Under the pieces are notes generated by a model. It ran no database searches. It was not told the DNA's origin and worked only from the letters and a program-made list of their open reading frames with translations. A stretch of 64,000 nucleotides of DNA from Pampus argenteus. Lineage: Eukaryota; Chordata; Actinopteri; Scombriformes; Stromateidae. Shown piece after piece: positions 51,521 through 61,746 of this stretch (position 1 is the first letter of the stretch; each line of letters opens with the position of its first letter). The translations under genes were made by a program, and so were the position numbers. The stretch spans positions 8,322,501 through 8,386,500 of the forward strand of contig CM072877.1 in assembly GCA_036937835.1 (NCBI GenBank), given 5' to 3'.

Positions 51521-51716
51521 ATGAGCAGGCTCACTTGACAGTTGGAGAAAAGCCGGTACCGTTTCCATGTGGTTCCTGAATACAGTTCCGTAAAGTTTGT
51601 TCATTTACGTGATAAAAGATGATTTTTTAAAGCAATGTAGGATGAATCGATTTCTCTCGTGAAGGGGATTTTTTTTAACGCTGTGACCGTTTTGGGATTA
51701 TTCTCGGGTTTCAGAG
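51510..51716 (+). other. skor2: skor2 exon 1 (5' UTR, noncoding)
   Basis: Predicted from the splice donor CAGAG|GTAAGG at 51717, an excellent consensus, downstream of the CpG-rich promoter, and from the acceptor at 53786 that starts the coding exon. The 5' edge is approximate. The exon carries five short upstream ORFs (51521-51538, 51567-51593, 51619-51630, 51635-51640 and 51642-51662), the fourth being a bare ATG-TAG. Confidence 0.55.
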
Positions 51717-53786
51717 GTAAGGACTGCTCGGTTATTTCTGGTGTTTACTAAAGTTGGTTAAAATGTGGATAAAATGAACTAACGTAACGAAAAGTGTTTG
51801 TTACATTCAGGCTGAAACTGAATACGGGTTTGTAAAATGATTTAAAGAAGAAAATGTTGGAGAAGTTGTGTATGAATAACTCACATTCCGTTTCATTTCT
51901 ACCTGTAATTAAAAGTTATTGTATAAAATATATAATAATATAAAATAATGCTCTGATTTATTATAAGTAGGCTATTGTTAATATTATATTATTATTATTA
52001 TTATTATTATTACGCCTATTGTTATTCTTACTTACTTCCTTATTATTATTGTTTGCTGTTGACGTTGTTAAGCCGCATTGTTTCTGATTCAATAGGCCTA
52101 AAAATATATAACAGATATCAATCGGCTTGACCGGATTTTTAACATTTAGTCTACTTTTAAAATAGTTAAACACGATGCCTAACTAACTGACAGGCGTGCT
52201 AGTTTACTGAAGGCCTATACTGTTTCTTTATCAGGTATAAAACTAAATAAAATTATAATATTGTACCCAGTTCCGTATATTTGTAATTTTGAAGTCGAAC
52301 TCTGGAATCTTGAGTTGGTGTTAATTGGTTCCCGTGTTGTTTATAATAATATTACACCGTATTGCGCAATATAACTGCTCCACGTTTTAATGTTTAATTG
52401 TAATTCCATATTATACTTTGCTATTACAGCATTGTTTGTCTAGTAAATATTACGAAAAAAATTGTATGAAAAAAAATGTATAAGCAATTTATTGGTTGAA
52501 AAACGTAAGATAATTGAGATAAACAACTAAAAGTTTTTTGTTGTTGTTTTTTGTGATTAAAACATATCATTAATATGATGCAAGAAAACAAGTTTAATAA
52601 TGGCCTACTGTAGGTAAAAATTATTTAAAAAATTTTAAATAAACATTTCAGAAGTTTCATCTGTGTTAAAACTTAAAGCCTAAAATATAGCTACTTTAAT
52701 GGAAATAACCTATTCATTACTAAGCACCCTTTTAATAAATATACCTAAAAAGTGGGCTTTGTATAGTACATGTAAAACACATAGATTATTATAAGTTCAT
52801 ATAATACTAGTCAGTTTTGTTTAAACCCAGCACCTGACAACTTTTAGTGATACACATTTCTTTCTTTGCAGTACATTTTCTTACATTAAAAAAAAAAAAA
52901 AGATTTTAAATCAGCATGCAAAGCTTTATATATATATATAAAAAGGTGCAGCAACACAGACTAGAAATGTATCATTCACTCATCATTTGTTGTCTCCTTT
53001 TATCAGACACTGAAGCCTTACACTGTTCTTCTCCTCACTCCTAGATAAAATATTTTAACATATAATCTGTCCATTATTAGTGTGCCTGTTTTTGTTTGGA
53101 GGAAAAAATATATTTTAGAACTGTGTGTTTAATTTCCTAATTCATAATTTGTTCATCGGCCAACTGCTGTACTGTTGAAATCGCACACAGGCGGCCACTC
53201 CTTACTGAAAAGCTTTGAATGGAAAGCAACATTCTACAGAAGTAACAGTTTTTGAGAAATAAATTAATTGGCTGAATTATTATTATTATTTTTTTAATCA
53301 CAGGGGCTATATATATTTTTTCAAAAGAAAAACTTGTATTTGCTGCAACTCGGCACCTTACTTAGTTTTTAGTAATTAAAGAGTATCATACTTCAATTTT
53401 TTAATTTCTGTACTGTACTTTCAACTCTTGTTCAGCTCCAATTTTGAGGGAAAATGTAATATAATTGTTTAATTTTGTTGCGACTTTAATGTCGTTAGTT
53501 GTTTTTAAAAAAAATCCTGTTTTGCTTGTCTGTAAATTGGGAATCAAATATATTTAACAATATATTTAAGTTAATACATATTTACACATATTTTTTACGC
53601 TCTGCTCATTTTTAAGTTTGTCTGGTGGAATTAGTGTATTTCATAAGGAATTACCAGCTAATATGTATATAATACATATATTATGTGTAATACAGAGAGA
53701 AGGTGTAAACTTTTGCAGAAGGGTATTTATGGTCATGTGTAACATTTCAGCAGCATTAACACATGTCCATCTTTCTTTCTATGCAG
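51717..53786 (+). other. skor2: skor2 intron 1
   Basis: About 2.1 kb, very AT-rich, GT(AAGG) at the left and TTTCTTTCTATGCAG at the right. It holds an ATT triplet run near 51984-52012 and a short TA run near 52929-52940. I see no exon-like or clear regulatory block. Confidence 0.55.
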
Positions 53787-55799
53787 GTTGTTTTGCAGAG
53801 ATTTCCTCCCAGTATGGACAAGACCCATCTTACAAGTACTAATGACATCATCATGACAAGCTCAACAGGCTCGTACCAGCAGGAACCCCTGACTCCACCC
53901 AGATCCACCCACCACCACTCTTCTTCCTCTTCCTTATCCTCCCCCTCTCCCTCCTCTTCCTCCTCACCCCTCAAGCCCAATCAGGTTGGCCGGGTCATCC
54001 TGTATGGCGTTCCCATTGTATCACTGGTCATTGATAACAATGAGAGACTTTGTCTGGCACAGATTTCCAACACACTCCTCAAAAACTACAGTTATAATGA
54101 GATTCATAATCGTCGGGTGGCGCTGGGCATCACGTGTGTGCAGTGCACTCCAGTTCAGTTGGAGATCCTTCGTCGGGCTGGCGCCATGCCCATCTCGTCA
54201 CGCCGCTGTGGCATGATCACCAAGCGTGAAGCTGAGCGCCTCTGCAAGTCCTTTCTGGGAGAGAACATGCCGCCGAAACTGCCTGACAACTTTGCTTTTG
54301 ATGTGACCCATGAGTGTGCCTGGGGTTGCCGTGGTAACTTCATCCCGGCACGCTACAATAGCTCCAGGGCCAAATGCATCAAGTGCTCCTTCTGCAACAT
54401 GTACTTCTCCCCAAATAAGTTCATTTTTCATTCCCACCGCACACCAGACGCTAAGTACACCCAGCCTGACGCTGCCAACTTTAACTCCTGGCGACGACAC
54501 CTGAAACTCAGTGACAAACTCCCAGCTGATGAGTTAGTTTATGCATGGGAAGACGTCAAAGCTATGTTCAATGGAGGCAGCCGCAAGAGAGCACTGCCCT
54601 CTTCATCCCATTGTTCTTCCATGGGTCCTATGAAGACTCACCCAGGTTCTGTGGTACCTCACATGATGGGAGGTGACCTGGGTGCCCAGAAAAGAGCTCG
54701 CTTTGAAGATGAGGAGGACCTGGATGGCGGCGGTCTGTCTCCCCGTAAGACACCCCGTAGCTACCCTGTCATCCCTGTCCCAAGCAAAGGTTTTGGCATG
54801 CTGCAGAAATTCCCTCCCACATCGCTTTTCCCTTCACCTTACCCCTTCCCAGCATTCGGCCTTTGCCAGCAGAAAAAAGAGGACAGCGATGTTTCAGCTG
54901 GACACAAAGGAGCAGGGTTGTCGGGGCTTTTATGGCCTGGCCGCAAAGATACTTTTTATCCACCTTTCTGCATGTTTTGGCCACCAAGAGCGGCAGGTGG
55001 AATCCCTGTCCCCACTTATCTCCAGCCTCAGCCCAGCGCCCTCTCCACCCTGGCAGACAACCCCACTCTCAGGCAGGCCTTTCTGGATCTCTCAGACCCC
55101 AGCGAGCCTGGGGCTGTAGCTGGCAACGGAAATGGTGTCAGTGCAACCATGGCCCCCGGCAGTGGAACCTCCACACCCAGATCAGGACTGTTTGACCCTG
55201 AGTGTACAACTGTAACCTCTGATCTTCGCCCTGTGACTTCAGAGGGCTGGCTCAAACTTCTGGACACCCCAACCCTCCAAAGCAGGAAGCCGAGTTATGG
55301 CTCTGCCTTCCGCCCTGTCATTAAGGATGCAGAGAGCATTGCCAAACTCCACAGCGGCAGTGGGAGAGTCACTGGTGCCACAGATGAAGACTTTGGGGTC
55401 GTGGTTGCTGGGTCAGACCGCCACCAGCGGCTATCGCCCAGTAGCAGCTGTAGTTACGGAAGCGAAAGCGGGGGCGATATAGAAGCTGAGGGAGGGGACA
55501 GTGAGGAGGAGGGGGAGGTTGATGTGGAGTCATCCAAGCAAGAGGATGAGGAGGAGGAGGGGACCTTTGCAACCAGGGCACCACAGACTCAAACCAACCT
55601 GTACCTCCCTGCACTGAGCGACGGTGCCGGAGAGGAGAGGGGGAAGGAGCGAGGGAGTGGCACAGTGTATCCAAGTGTCTCCCCTCCCTCCTCCTCAGAC
55701 CCCATCCAGCAGTCCCCCAGCCTCCCTGCCTCCCCTCCTGCCAGCCTTCCTCTCTCCAGCTCCACCCCGCCTCACCGAGAGGACCCATCTTACAAAAAC
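53787..55799 (+). CDS. skor2: skor2 exon 2 (main coding exon)
   Basis: Acceptor CTATGCAG|GTTG; coding begins at 53814 after 27 nt of 5' UTR and runs 662 codons to residue N662, donor AAAAC|GTAAAT, phase 0. It encodes the Ski/Sno and SAND-like domains and the whole low-complexity middle of the protein. Reading through the donor adds nine residues to a TAA at about 55829, so retention of intron 2 would truncate the coiled coil. A second possible acceptor (TTTTGCAG|AG) lies 12 nt further in, at 53799. Confidence 0.92.
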
Positions 55800-57897
55800 G
55801 TAAATATCCCCCCAGGCCACTTTAGCTAATTATTATTTAAATGGTGCTGCAGTCTGCAGTGATGTGATCTGCATAAGCAGATTGATAGGCTGGTTTCTCC
55901 CTGTAGAAATTGAAACAGTCACCCCACTCTGATCCCAGCTAATAGGCCCAGGCATGGATTGTTTAATGGCCACGGTGTGTTTGTTCTCCCTCTGTCACCC
56001 CAGCCTGTTAGGGCAACTCTAATCTTTAACCTGTCGACTCCCACATTAACCAGGCCTCTGAGAGAGGAGGAGGAGGGAGCGACAGAGGTAGAGTTATGAG
56101 GAGCATTTTAAACTAGAGTGAGTTAAATTATCCACTGAGTAACACAGTGGAAATACACATCACTGATTTCAGAGATGAAGAGGGAGGGGAAAAAATTGAA
56201 CCATATACTCCAAATTAGATCATTACAAATGAATGTTGGTTGATAAAAAAGAAAACCAGCTGGGGAGATTGCATTTGACAAGTAATGAGTTAAAAACATA
56301 GGTGCTGAAATAATAAATGAAACCCATGTTGATATGAAAACACCACAGATTAATCACTTATTTTTTAAATGTTTTATAGGACTTATGATCTGCTCTCTTG
56401 TTATTGTACTATATGATGCATAACACGTAAATGAAATACGGTACTAACTGACTATATGTGACTTTCAGGTTCACAAAAACAGAGATGAAGGACTTCCTGC
56501 GTATGTAACCAAAGACAGCTCCAGCATTTCTGGTGAGCACAGACATTTCACTCCACCGTTTGTCTTAATGCACAAGTTAAAAAGTCAAGAACTGCAGATT
56601 ACTCACTAGATAAAAGAATAAATAAATTCCTAGAAACATTGTTTGACACGATAGCTCACATAAAAAAATATAATTAAATATATCTGGAACTGGAAAGTAG
56701 TGTTCTCTCAAAAGTTAAAACACACCACTATCTTTGTTTCATTGAGCATTTGCAAAAGCAAAATTAATTTTCTCTTTCTTATATAATCACAAAAATAATT
56801 TTGCTGTCTACCTTCTGTTCGCGTGGCTTGCTTGACTCTGCCTCTCACACCATGCAGTTGCTTTACAATGTCTTGGTTTCATCAAATATTTGAACAGCTT
56901 TTTATACTGTTTCATCAAATAGCATTACGCAGTTTATTTCAGCAAACTGTTAGACACTATCTTTTCCATCAGACACCTGAGTCAGTTGTATTATAGCATC
57001 TTTGTTTCATTTAGTGTCTGAGTGAGTGGTTTTATAGTGTCTCTGTTGCTACGAGGCTCATATTGCTGTGACGTTTCATTTGCTCCTCTCATCTCCCACT
57101 CTGACCCTTTCACTGAGGAAAATGTCTTGCAGTGATGCACTCACAAACACACCCCTGCACATAGCCACATGGCCCACATACACATACACATAGGGGACAC
57201 ATACAATGCGCACACTTAGTTATCTTCATGTGTCCAGATAAGCAGCTCAACCAATGGGCCTTACTGAATTTCTTCTTCTGTCTTTTTCTGTCTCATTTTC
57301 TCTCAGATGAAAACAAAGAGCAGAATAGTTTCTTTGTACCAGAGAGTGAGACTTCAGCGCCAGAATACTGGAGGGAGAGCTCAGGTACGGATGTGTGCTT
57401 ACATTTTTTTTCTTAGTGGTTGCAGAGCAGAAAAAACAACTTAATCAATGAAGAAAAGACATAAAAAGTAAAATTGTCCAGTTGGTTTCATTCCGAAAGT
57501 ACCTAATTTAATTTGTGCATTTGGTTTAACTCCACAGTAATTTGAATCCCACATTGAAGATAAAGTCTAAGTCTCTTTGTGAGACTTTGATTAACTTGTG
57601 TTAAAACATGTATTCTGGGAAATAAAATACATACATACAAAAACATTGTCTCGAGCAGTTGCAAAGGCAAAACGGAAGTTAGAAAAGAACTACAATCTCA
57701 TAGTTATCTACAGAGCAGAGATATAATTTATTTACAGTCTAAAATAAATATGGAAAGGAATTTCATAAAATAATCATTTGTATTATATAATTGTATCAAA
57801 GCTATAGTTGACCTCCCCTATTGTAATTCAGCATTCAGCAGACACTAGACAGTACAAACATTTCCATGCATAAAACAATGCTGTAGGAAAAACAAAT

Positions 57898-57941
<44 letters not shown>

Positions 57942-60900
57942 GTATGTATGTATGTGTATATATATATATATAACTCTTCATTCAGCTATATCCACCTCCT
58001 CCTTCTTTCTTCTCTCCTCCTCTGATGGTGAGTTAAGGGATTCATATAAATACACAGAGAGATGAAACAGCAGTGGAAAGCTGCTTCTGCTGGTGCTTTG
58101 CCACAGCTCCTCTGTTTAGCGGTGTCGTCGCCAGGGCTGTTACTCTTAGGGGGGCCGTTATAGTTCAACAAGAAAACATCAGCTCAGAGATAAGCAGCCG
58201 TGCTGGCAATCTCCATCCTAGACCCATATCGCCACAGACATAATTGCCTTTTTTTTCCCTTCCTCAGCGCAAAAAAACCTTTCCTGTTTGAAAAAGATCA
58301 CAGCTTATTGCCTTTTTATATCTGTCAGGAAGACATTAAAAGTGCTTTATGACATCTGTGCCAACATTTATATCTACCCCCCCCACTCCTTCAACCCCTA
58401 CACACACACATACACACACACACACACACCATAATGATCCCCGCGCATAATGTATAATGTATTTCGAAAAATTACACGAAACAAATTAAATGAGACCACC
58501 TTTCCCCTGATTGCCAAACGTCTCCCTGGGCGGTGGGAAGCTCTACGTGATTAGAAGGCCTGATTCCTCCGAGTACCACCCCCCACCACCACCACACCGC
58601 CACCCCCCTTTCACTGTCTTTAAACTCTCCCTCTGTTTCTAGGGAGAAAAAATAATCTAATTTTCCATTTATGTAATGCAAACCGCCTTGGCTTTGACTA
58701 TTCACGGTTAATTGACTGTCAAACGAGGTTGTTATCCTCGGGCACTGTCTGCAAATTTGCTTGTCAAATGAGACAGAGAGAGGAGAGGAAAGGAGAGAGG
58801 AGAGGAGGAGAGAGGAGAGGAGAGCTCTCTGCTCTAAATGAGAGAAAAGAGCATAGGGAGGCTTAAGGAGCCAGGACATAAAATGACTGGAGGAGAATAT
58901 ACATATCAAGTGTGCTGGATCGCTTCATTTAAGTTCAATGCCTCATTGTCACAATTCAGATGTCAGCACAAACACATACATACACACAGAACAATATAGA
59001 CCCTTTAAAGCTAGTCGATTTAAGAACAGCATGTGATGGAGATGTTTGTTGAAAAAAAAGGAAAATTATGAGGTTTTTAAAGCAACAAGTAGATTTTGCC
59101 TTCAGCTGTAACAAAGCTTTTAGAAAAGAAACAAAATATATGTTTCTATTTATACGTTAATATATTGTATGAAGCACCGGGTTACTATGATAATACTGTT
59201 TTACATTAATTTATGTGGCGCACTAGAGAAGAGTTGTGCGACGGTTTTTAATTTTCTTTTTGCGCTGAAGCTCACATTGGTCTGTGTCTCGCTGTGTGTG
59301 CATTCTCAAAATGAAAAACAATTCACCTGCCAAAATAAAAAAAACAGTGTTTACATTATAATGCAACAGTTTGACAACACAACACCTGCATGTTCCCAGT
59401 TATTTTTAAATTGGTGGAATGACCACTTTTACTTCAGTGCTGCAAAATCGATTTACTCTGATTTCTGAAGGCAAGTAGTTTTTTTTTTTGCTTAATTGAA
59501 AGCAATATGATCTGACAGCAAGAGGAGGCTGAACATGCCAGGGAGTGAATGCAGTAAAGGTTTGCATTATACATTGTTCTTTGTAATTGTTACAATAAAC
59601 TTACACTGACACCAAGAGGCTAAATAGTGAATTACAGCGCTGCGCTCGGGCTCAGGGCAGAGAAAGGATGAGGTGATGGAGCAGGGATCACACTGGTTGT
59701 TCAAAATGAAGAGAGGATACATAAACATCCAAACAGACAACAGTGATCAGTCACTAGGAGACTCGTGTTGCATTTGAAATATATAGAATAGAATAAAACA
59801 ACTCTTTGTGCCAAATGTAACTGATATATAAAGTATGTCTGACATTAAGTACGACATATGAGGGACAGATATGTAAAATTCTCCTCATGTTTTCAGGTGA
59901 TCAAAGCCAAGGTGCTGCCTCTCCTGTGCCGCTGAAGAAGGACGTTGAAAACATGGAAAAAGGTAAAGCACATTGATTAGAGTAGAAGAGGCTTTAGGTA
60001 AACATGGCTGTATTGACTATGTAACTCTGTTAGCACAATTCTATTACTTTGTATTGGATAGAGGAATCATTGCAACGGTGAAAGTAAGATACAATGTATT
60101 TTACTGCAACATTTCTATAAGACAATCCTTTCCTCTTTCTACTCCTTTGTTCTCCTTCTTCTTGCTCCTGCAGAGGAGCTCCAGAAGGTTTTGCTGGAGC
60201 AGATAGACTTCAGGAGGAGACTGGAGCAAGAGTTTCACGCTCTGAAGGGCACCTCACCATTTCCTGTCTTCCGTAAGTCATTTTTTTTCTTAACCTTGCT
60301 TTCTTTTTTTCATACTCCAAAGGGCAAGTCCCCCTCCTCTGTCCTCTCCTCAGTCTGTGCCTGTTTCTCCTTTTTCCCCCCTCCTCTCTTACCTTTATCT
60401 TCCCCTGGTTTTCTAAATCTTCATCCTTCATCAGCTGTCTTTATAATTATACTTGATCAGTTACTGAAATGATAATACTGCTCAGGCTAATGATAGATTT
60501 TTACACTAATTTCAGATAATTTCCAAGACCAGATGAAACGAGAGCTCGCCTACAGAGAGGAGATGGTCCAACAGTTACAGATGGTGAGACTGCTAATGAT
60601 ACAATCAGTGCTGAACACTGATGGAAAATAAATGTCAGTGCTACGTCTTTAAATGACAAATAAAACATTCTTTTGTAGATATATGAATTTAAAAAAGGCT
60701 TTACGGTTTGCTTTGAAAAACAGTCCCAGTAATGATTTTGAGAAGGAGTATAATTAAAACTAATTATGAAGCACTTTACTAAAATATAGTTACACAGTTT
60801 GAACAGGAAACCAATTAAAAGCAGATGAAAATATATGATAATAATAACCCAATTAATGTATCACATCAACTGCAGTAGACCCCAGACATAAATAAGAAAG

Positions 60901-61739
60901 TCATGCCTTAAAGCATCAACAGAAATTAGATGAAGAAAAGATAAAGCCATCAATAGGAATCGACTGGACACTTCTGCTGTTGCTTATTTGTCCATCAAAG
61001 AAAAGGTAGAGCCAATCATCTAGTTTGTCTTTCATGGGTGAGAAGTTCCTCTGGAGCCGCTTGAGTGTTTCAGTCCACATCAATCATCGGAGCAGCTACA
61101 GACAGGCTGACAGACGGTGTTTGTCTTTGTTTTCTGACACGTGCAACAACCGTGTATGCTTGCGTGCACATGATCTCAAACTCTGCATGTGCATGAAAAC
61201 GGGCACAAGCGCGTTCATGTAACCACGAAGGCAAGACGACTGAACAGGCATTCAAGCTCATTTACAAGCGTGTTTGTGCACACTGAAGTGCACTCGCTCA
61301 CATACACATAAAGCATTCAAAATTGACAAATGTGTCTAGAGCCAGCAGATGGATCTCTCTGAGAGTAATGACATTAATTTTACACAGACGTTCAAATGAA
61401 CTCCAAAAAACAAAAAAACAAAACGTAATCTACGTTGCTGCATCACATTTTAGACTTTTGATTGAATATCACTCCAATATTTTACACATCCTGCTCAGAA
61501 TTTTAATGTCCTTATTTTAAAGTATGACTGTTTACTGGTTGTTTTTTTTCAGTAATCAGAGTTATGTTTTTGAAAGAGTGCAGAGAGACGAGGGTTAAGT
61601 TAAAAACCAGAAACCAGTCAAATAGTAAAAGTCTTTCGCTGTCTGTTCAGGATTATTCTAACGTGTCTCTAATGTCTTTCAGATTCCCTACGCAAACATC
61701 ATCAGAAAAGAAAAGATCAGCTCTCATCTGAACAAGTAG
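53814..61739 (+). CDS. skor2: SKI family transcriptional corepressor 2 (Skor2/Corl2), 805 aa, seven coding exons
   Basis: Joined CDS: 53814-55799, 56469-56532, 57307-57384, 59897-59962, 60174-60272, 60516-60583, 61683-61739. All introns are GT-AG and the frame is continuous. The ATG has a strong context (A at -3, G at +4). Domains: Ser-rich N-terminus (35-52); Ski/Sno/Dac homology domain (about 54-150); SAND-like domain (about 155-252) with candidate zinc ligands C168, C172, C188, C191, C194, H206 and H208; basic NLS-like words at 256-260 and 292-297; a conserved SYPVIPVPSKGFG motif at 316-328; an acidic tract (about 559-583); a Pro/Ser-rich stretch (626-656); and a C-terminal coiled coil (about 732-787). 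SKOR2 family proteins are nuclear corepressors that bind SMADs and HDAC complexes and, in vertebrates, support Purkinje-cell differentiation. The tail (KKDVENM, EELQKVL, FQDQMKRELAYREEMVQQLQ) and the QKKED/FYPPFCMFWPPR segment point to SKOR2 rather than SKOR1. It is shorter than mammalian SKOR2 (about 1,000 aa), lacking the long Ala, His and Pro tracts. Confidence 0.95.
55800..56468 (+). other. skor2: skor2 intron 2
   Basis: 669 bp. Its first 300 bp (55,830-56,110) are complex and non-repetitive, with ATCTGCATAAGCAG, CTAATAGGCCCAGG and CTAATCTTTAACCTG words, and may be a regulatory element. A short GA-rich run is at about 56060-56085. The rest is AT-rich. Confidence 0.7.
55830..56110. promoter_or_regulatory. 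Candidate intronic regulatory element
   Basis: Complex sequence just past the main coding exon, containing a CTGCAGTCTGCAG repeat, TGATTTAATGG-like and TTAATGGCC words and an ATTAACCAGG block, with no reading frame. Inferred from texture only. Confidence 0.25.
56469..56532 (+). CDS. skor2: skor2 exon 3
   Basis: 64 nt. Acceptor ACTTTCAG|GTTC, donor TTCTG|GTGAGC; enters in phase 0 and leaves one base over. It encodes residues 663-683, which align with the KENNQVIVSTKDD-type segment I recall from mammalian SKOR2 (here VTKDSSS). Too short for simple ORF calls. Confidence 0.85.
56533..57306 (+). other. skor2: skor2 intron 3
   Basis: 774 bp between the donor GTGAGC and the acceptor TTTTCTCTCAG. 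It contains a degenerate tandem repeat at about 56,730-57,055 and otherwise AT- and CA-rich sequence. Confidence 0.75.
56730..57055. repeat. skor2: Degenerate minisatellite in intron 3
   Basis: The phrases CTTTGTTTCAT, TTGGTTTCATCAAAT, ACTGTTTCATCAAAT and CTTTGTTTCATTTAG recur with linkers such as CAGTTGTATTATAGC and AGTGGTTTTATAGTG, at irregular steps of about 35-55 bp. Old, diverged tandem copies of one unit are the simplest reading. Confidence 0.5.
57307..57384 (+). CDS. skor2: skor2 exon 4
   Basis: 78 nt, phase 1 in and phase 1 out. Acceptor TTTTCTCTCAG|ATGA, donor TCAG|GTACGG. It encodes residues 684-709, including DENKEQNSFF and the EYWRESS motif, matching the KNKEHSFF...FWRERS stretch I recall from mammalian SKOR2. 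As a symmetric exon it can be skipped without a frameshift. Confidence 0.88.
57897..57972. repeat. Compound (CA)n(TA)n(TGTA)n microsatellite
   Basis: CA, then TA, TGTA and TA blocks in succession within skor2 intron 4. Confidence 0.95.
58170..58760. promoter_or_regulatory. Candidate intronic enhancer of skor2
   Basis: Two complex blocks are separated by a CA run and a C-rich run. The right block (58,440-58,760) has AATAATCTAATTTTCCATT near 58650, GGTTAATTGACTGTC near 58706 and TTATGTAATGC near 58669. Its left part has ACGTGATTAGAAGG near 58543. The density of homeodomain-like cores in intronic, non-repetitive DNA suggests an enhancer. Confidence 0.35.
59897..59962 (+). CDS. skor2: skor2 exon 5
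   Basis: 66 nt, phase 1-1. Acceptor TGTTTTCAG|GTGA, donor AAAAAG|GTAAAG. It encodes residues 710-731, ending in the highly diagnostic LKKDVENMEK that precedes the coiled coil in SKOR proteins. Symmetric, so potentially skippable. Confidence 0.9.
60174..60272 (+). CDS. skor2: skor2 exon 6 (first half of coiled coil)
   Basis: 99 nt, phase 1-1. Acceptor TTGCTCCTGCAG|AGGA, donor TTCC|GTAAGT. It encodes residues 732-764: EELQKVLLEQIDFRRRLEQE, a heptad-patterned helix, followed by LKGTSPFPVF. Intron 5 before it is only 211 bp and intron 6 after it is 243 bp. Confidence 0.92.
60516..60583 (+). CDS. skor2: skor2 exon 7 (second half of coiled coil)
   Basis: 68 nt, phase 1 in and phase 0 out. Acceptor CTAATTTCAG|ATAA, donor CAGATG|GTGAGA. 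It encodes residues 765-787, FQDQMKRELAYREEMVQQLQ being the strongest conserved match to SKOR1/SKOR2. Confidence 0.92.
60584..61682 (+). other. skor2: skor2 intron 7
   Basis: 1,099 bp, AT-rich. No exon, repeat array or clear motif cluster recognised; the short frames at 61025-61261 are unsupported. Confidence 0.7.
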
Positions 61740-61746
61740 CTAGAAG
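61683..61746 (+). CDS. skor2: skor2 exon 8 (last coding exon, with stop)
   Basis: Acceptor TGTCTTTCAG|ATTC. It encodes residues 788-805 (IPYANIIRKEKISSHLNK), then TAG at 61737-61739. The ending matches the IPYA...IRKEK...HL tail I recall from mammalian SKOR2. Seven bases after the stop a donor AAG|GTAACT occurs at 61747, so the exon probably ends at 61746. Confidence 0.88.

Larger units (their letters stand above)
57385..59896 (+). other. skor2: skor2 intron 4
   Basis: 2,512 bp, the longest intron. It holds a compound CA/TA/TGTA microsatellite at about 57897-57972, a CA run at 58400-58429, a candidate regulatory element at about 58,170-58,760 and a short purine run at 58770-58860. Confidence 0.8.

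Noticed and set aside
53763..53813. Upstream in-frame ATG extending Skor2 by 17 residues
   Set aside because: It lies partly in intron 1, before the acceptor at 53786, so the extra residues would span the pyrimidine tract. The ATG at 53814 has a strong context and fits the family N-terminus.
54155..55788. Frames antisense to or out of frame with the main skor2 exon, including a 148-aa plus frame and a 139-aa minus frame
   Set aside because: Shadows of the strongly supported skor2 frame; no independent start context or family match.
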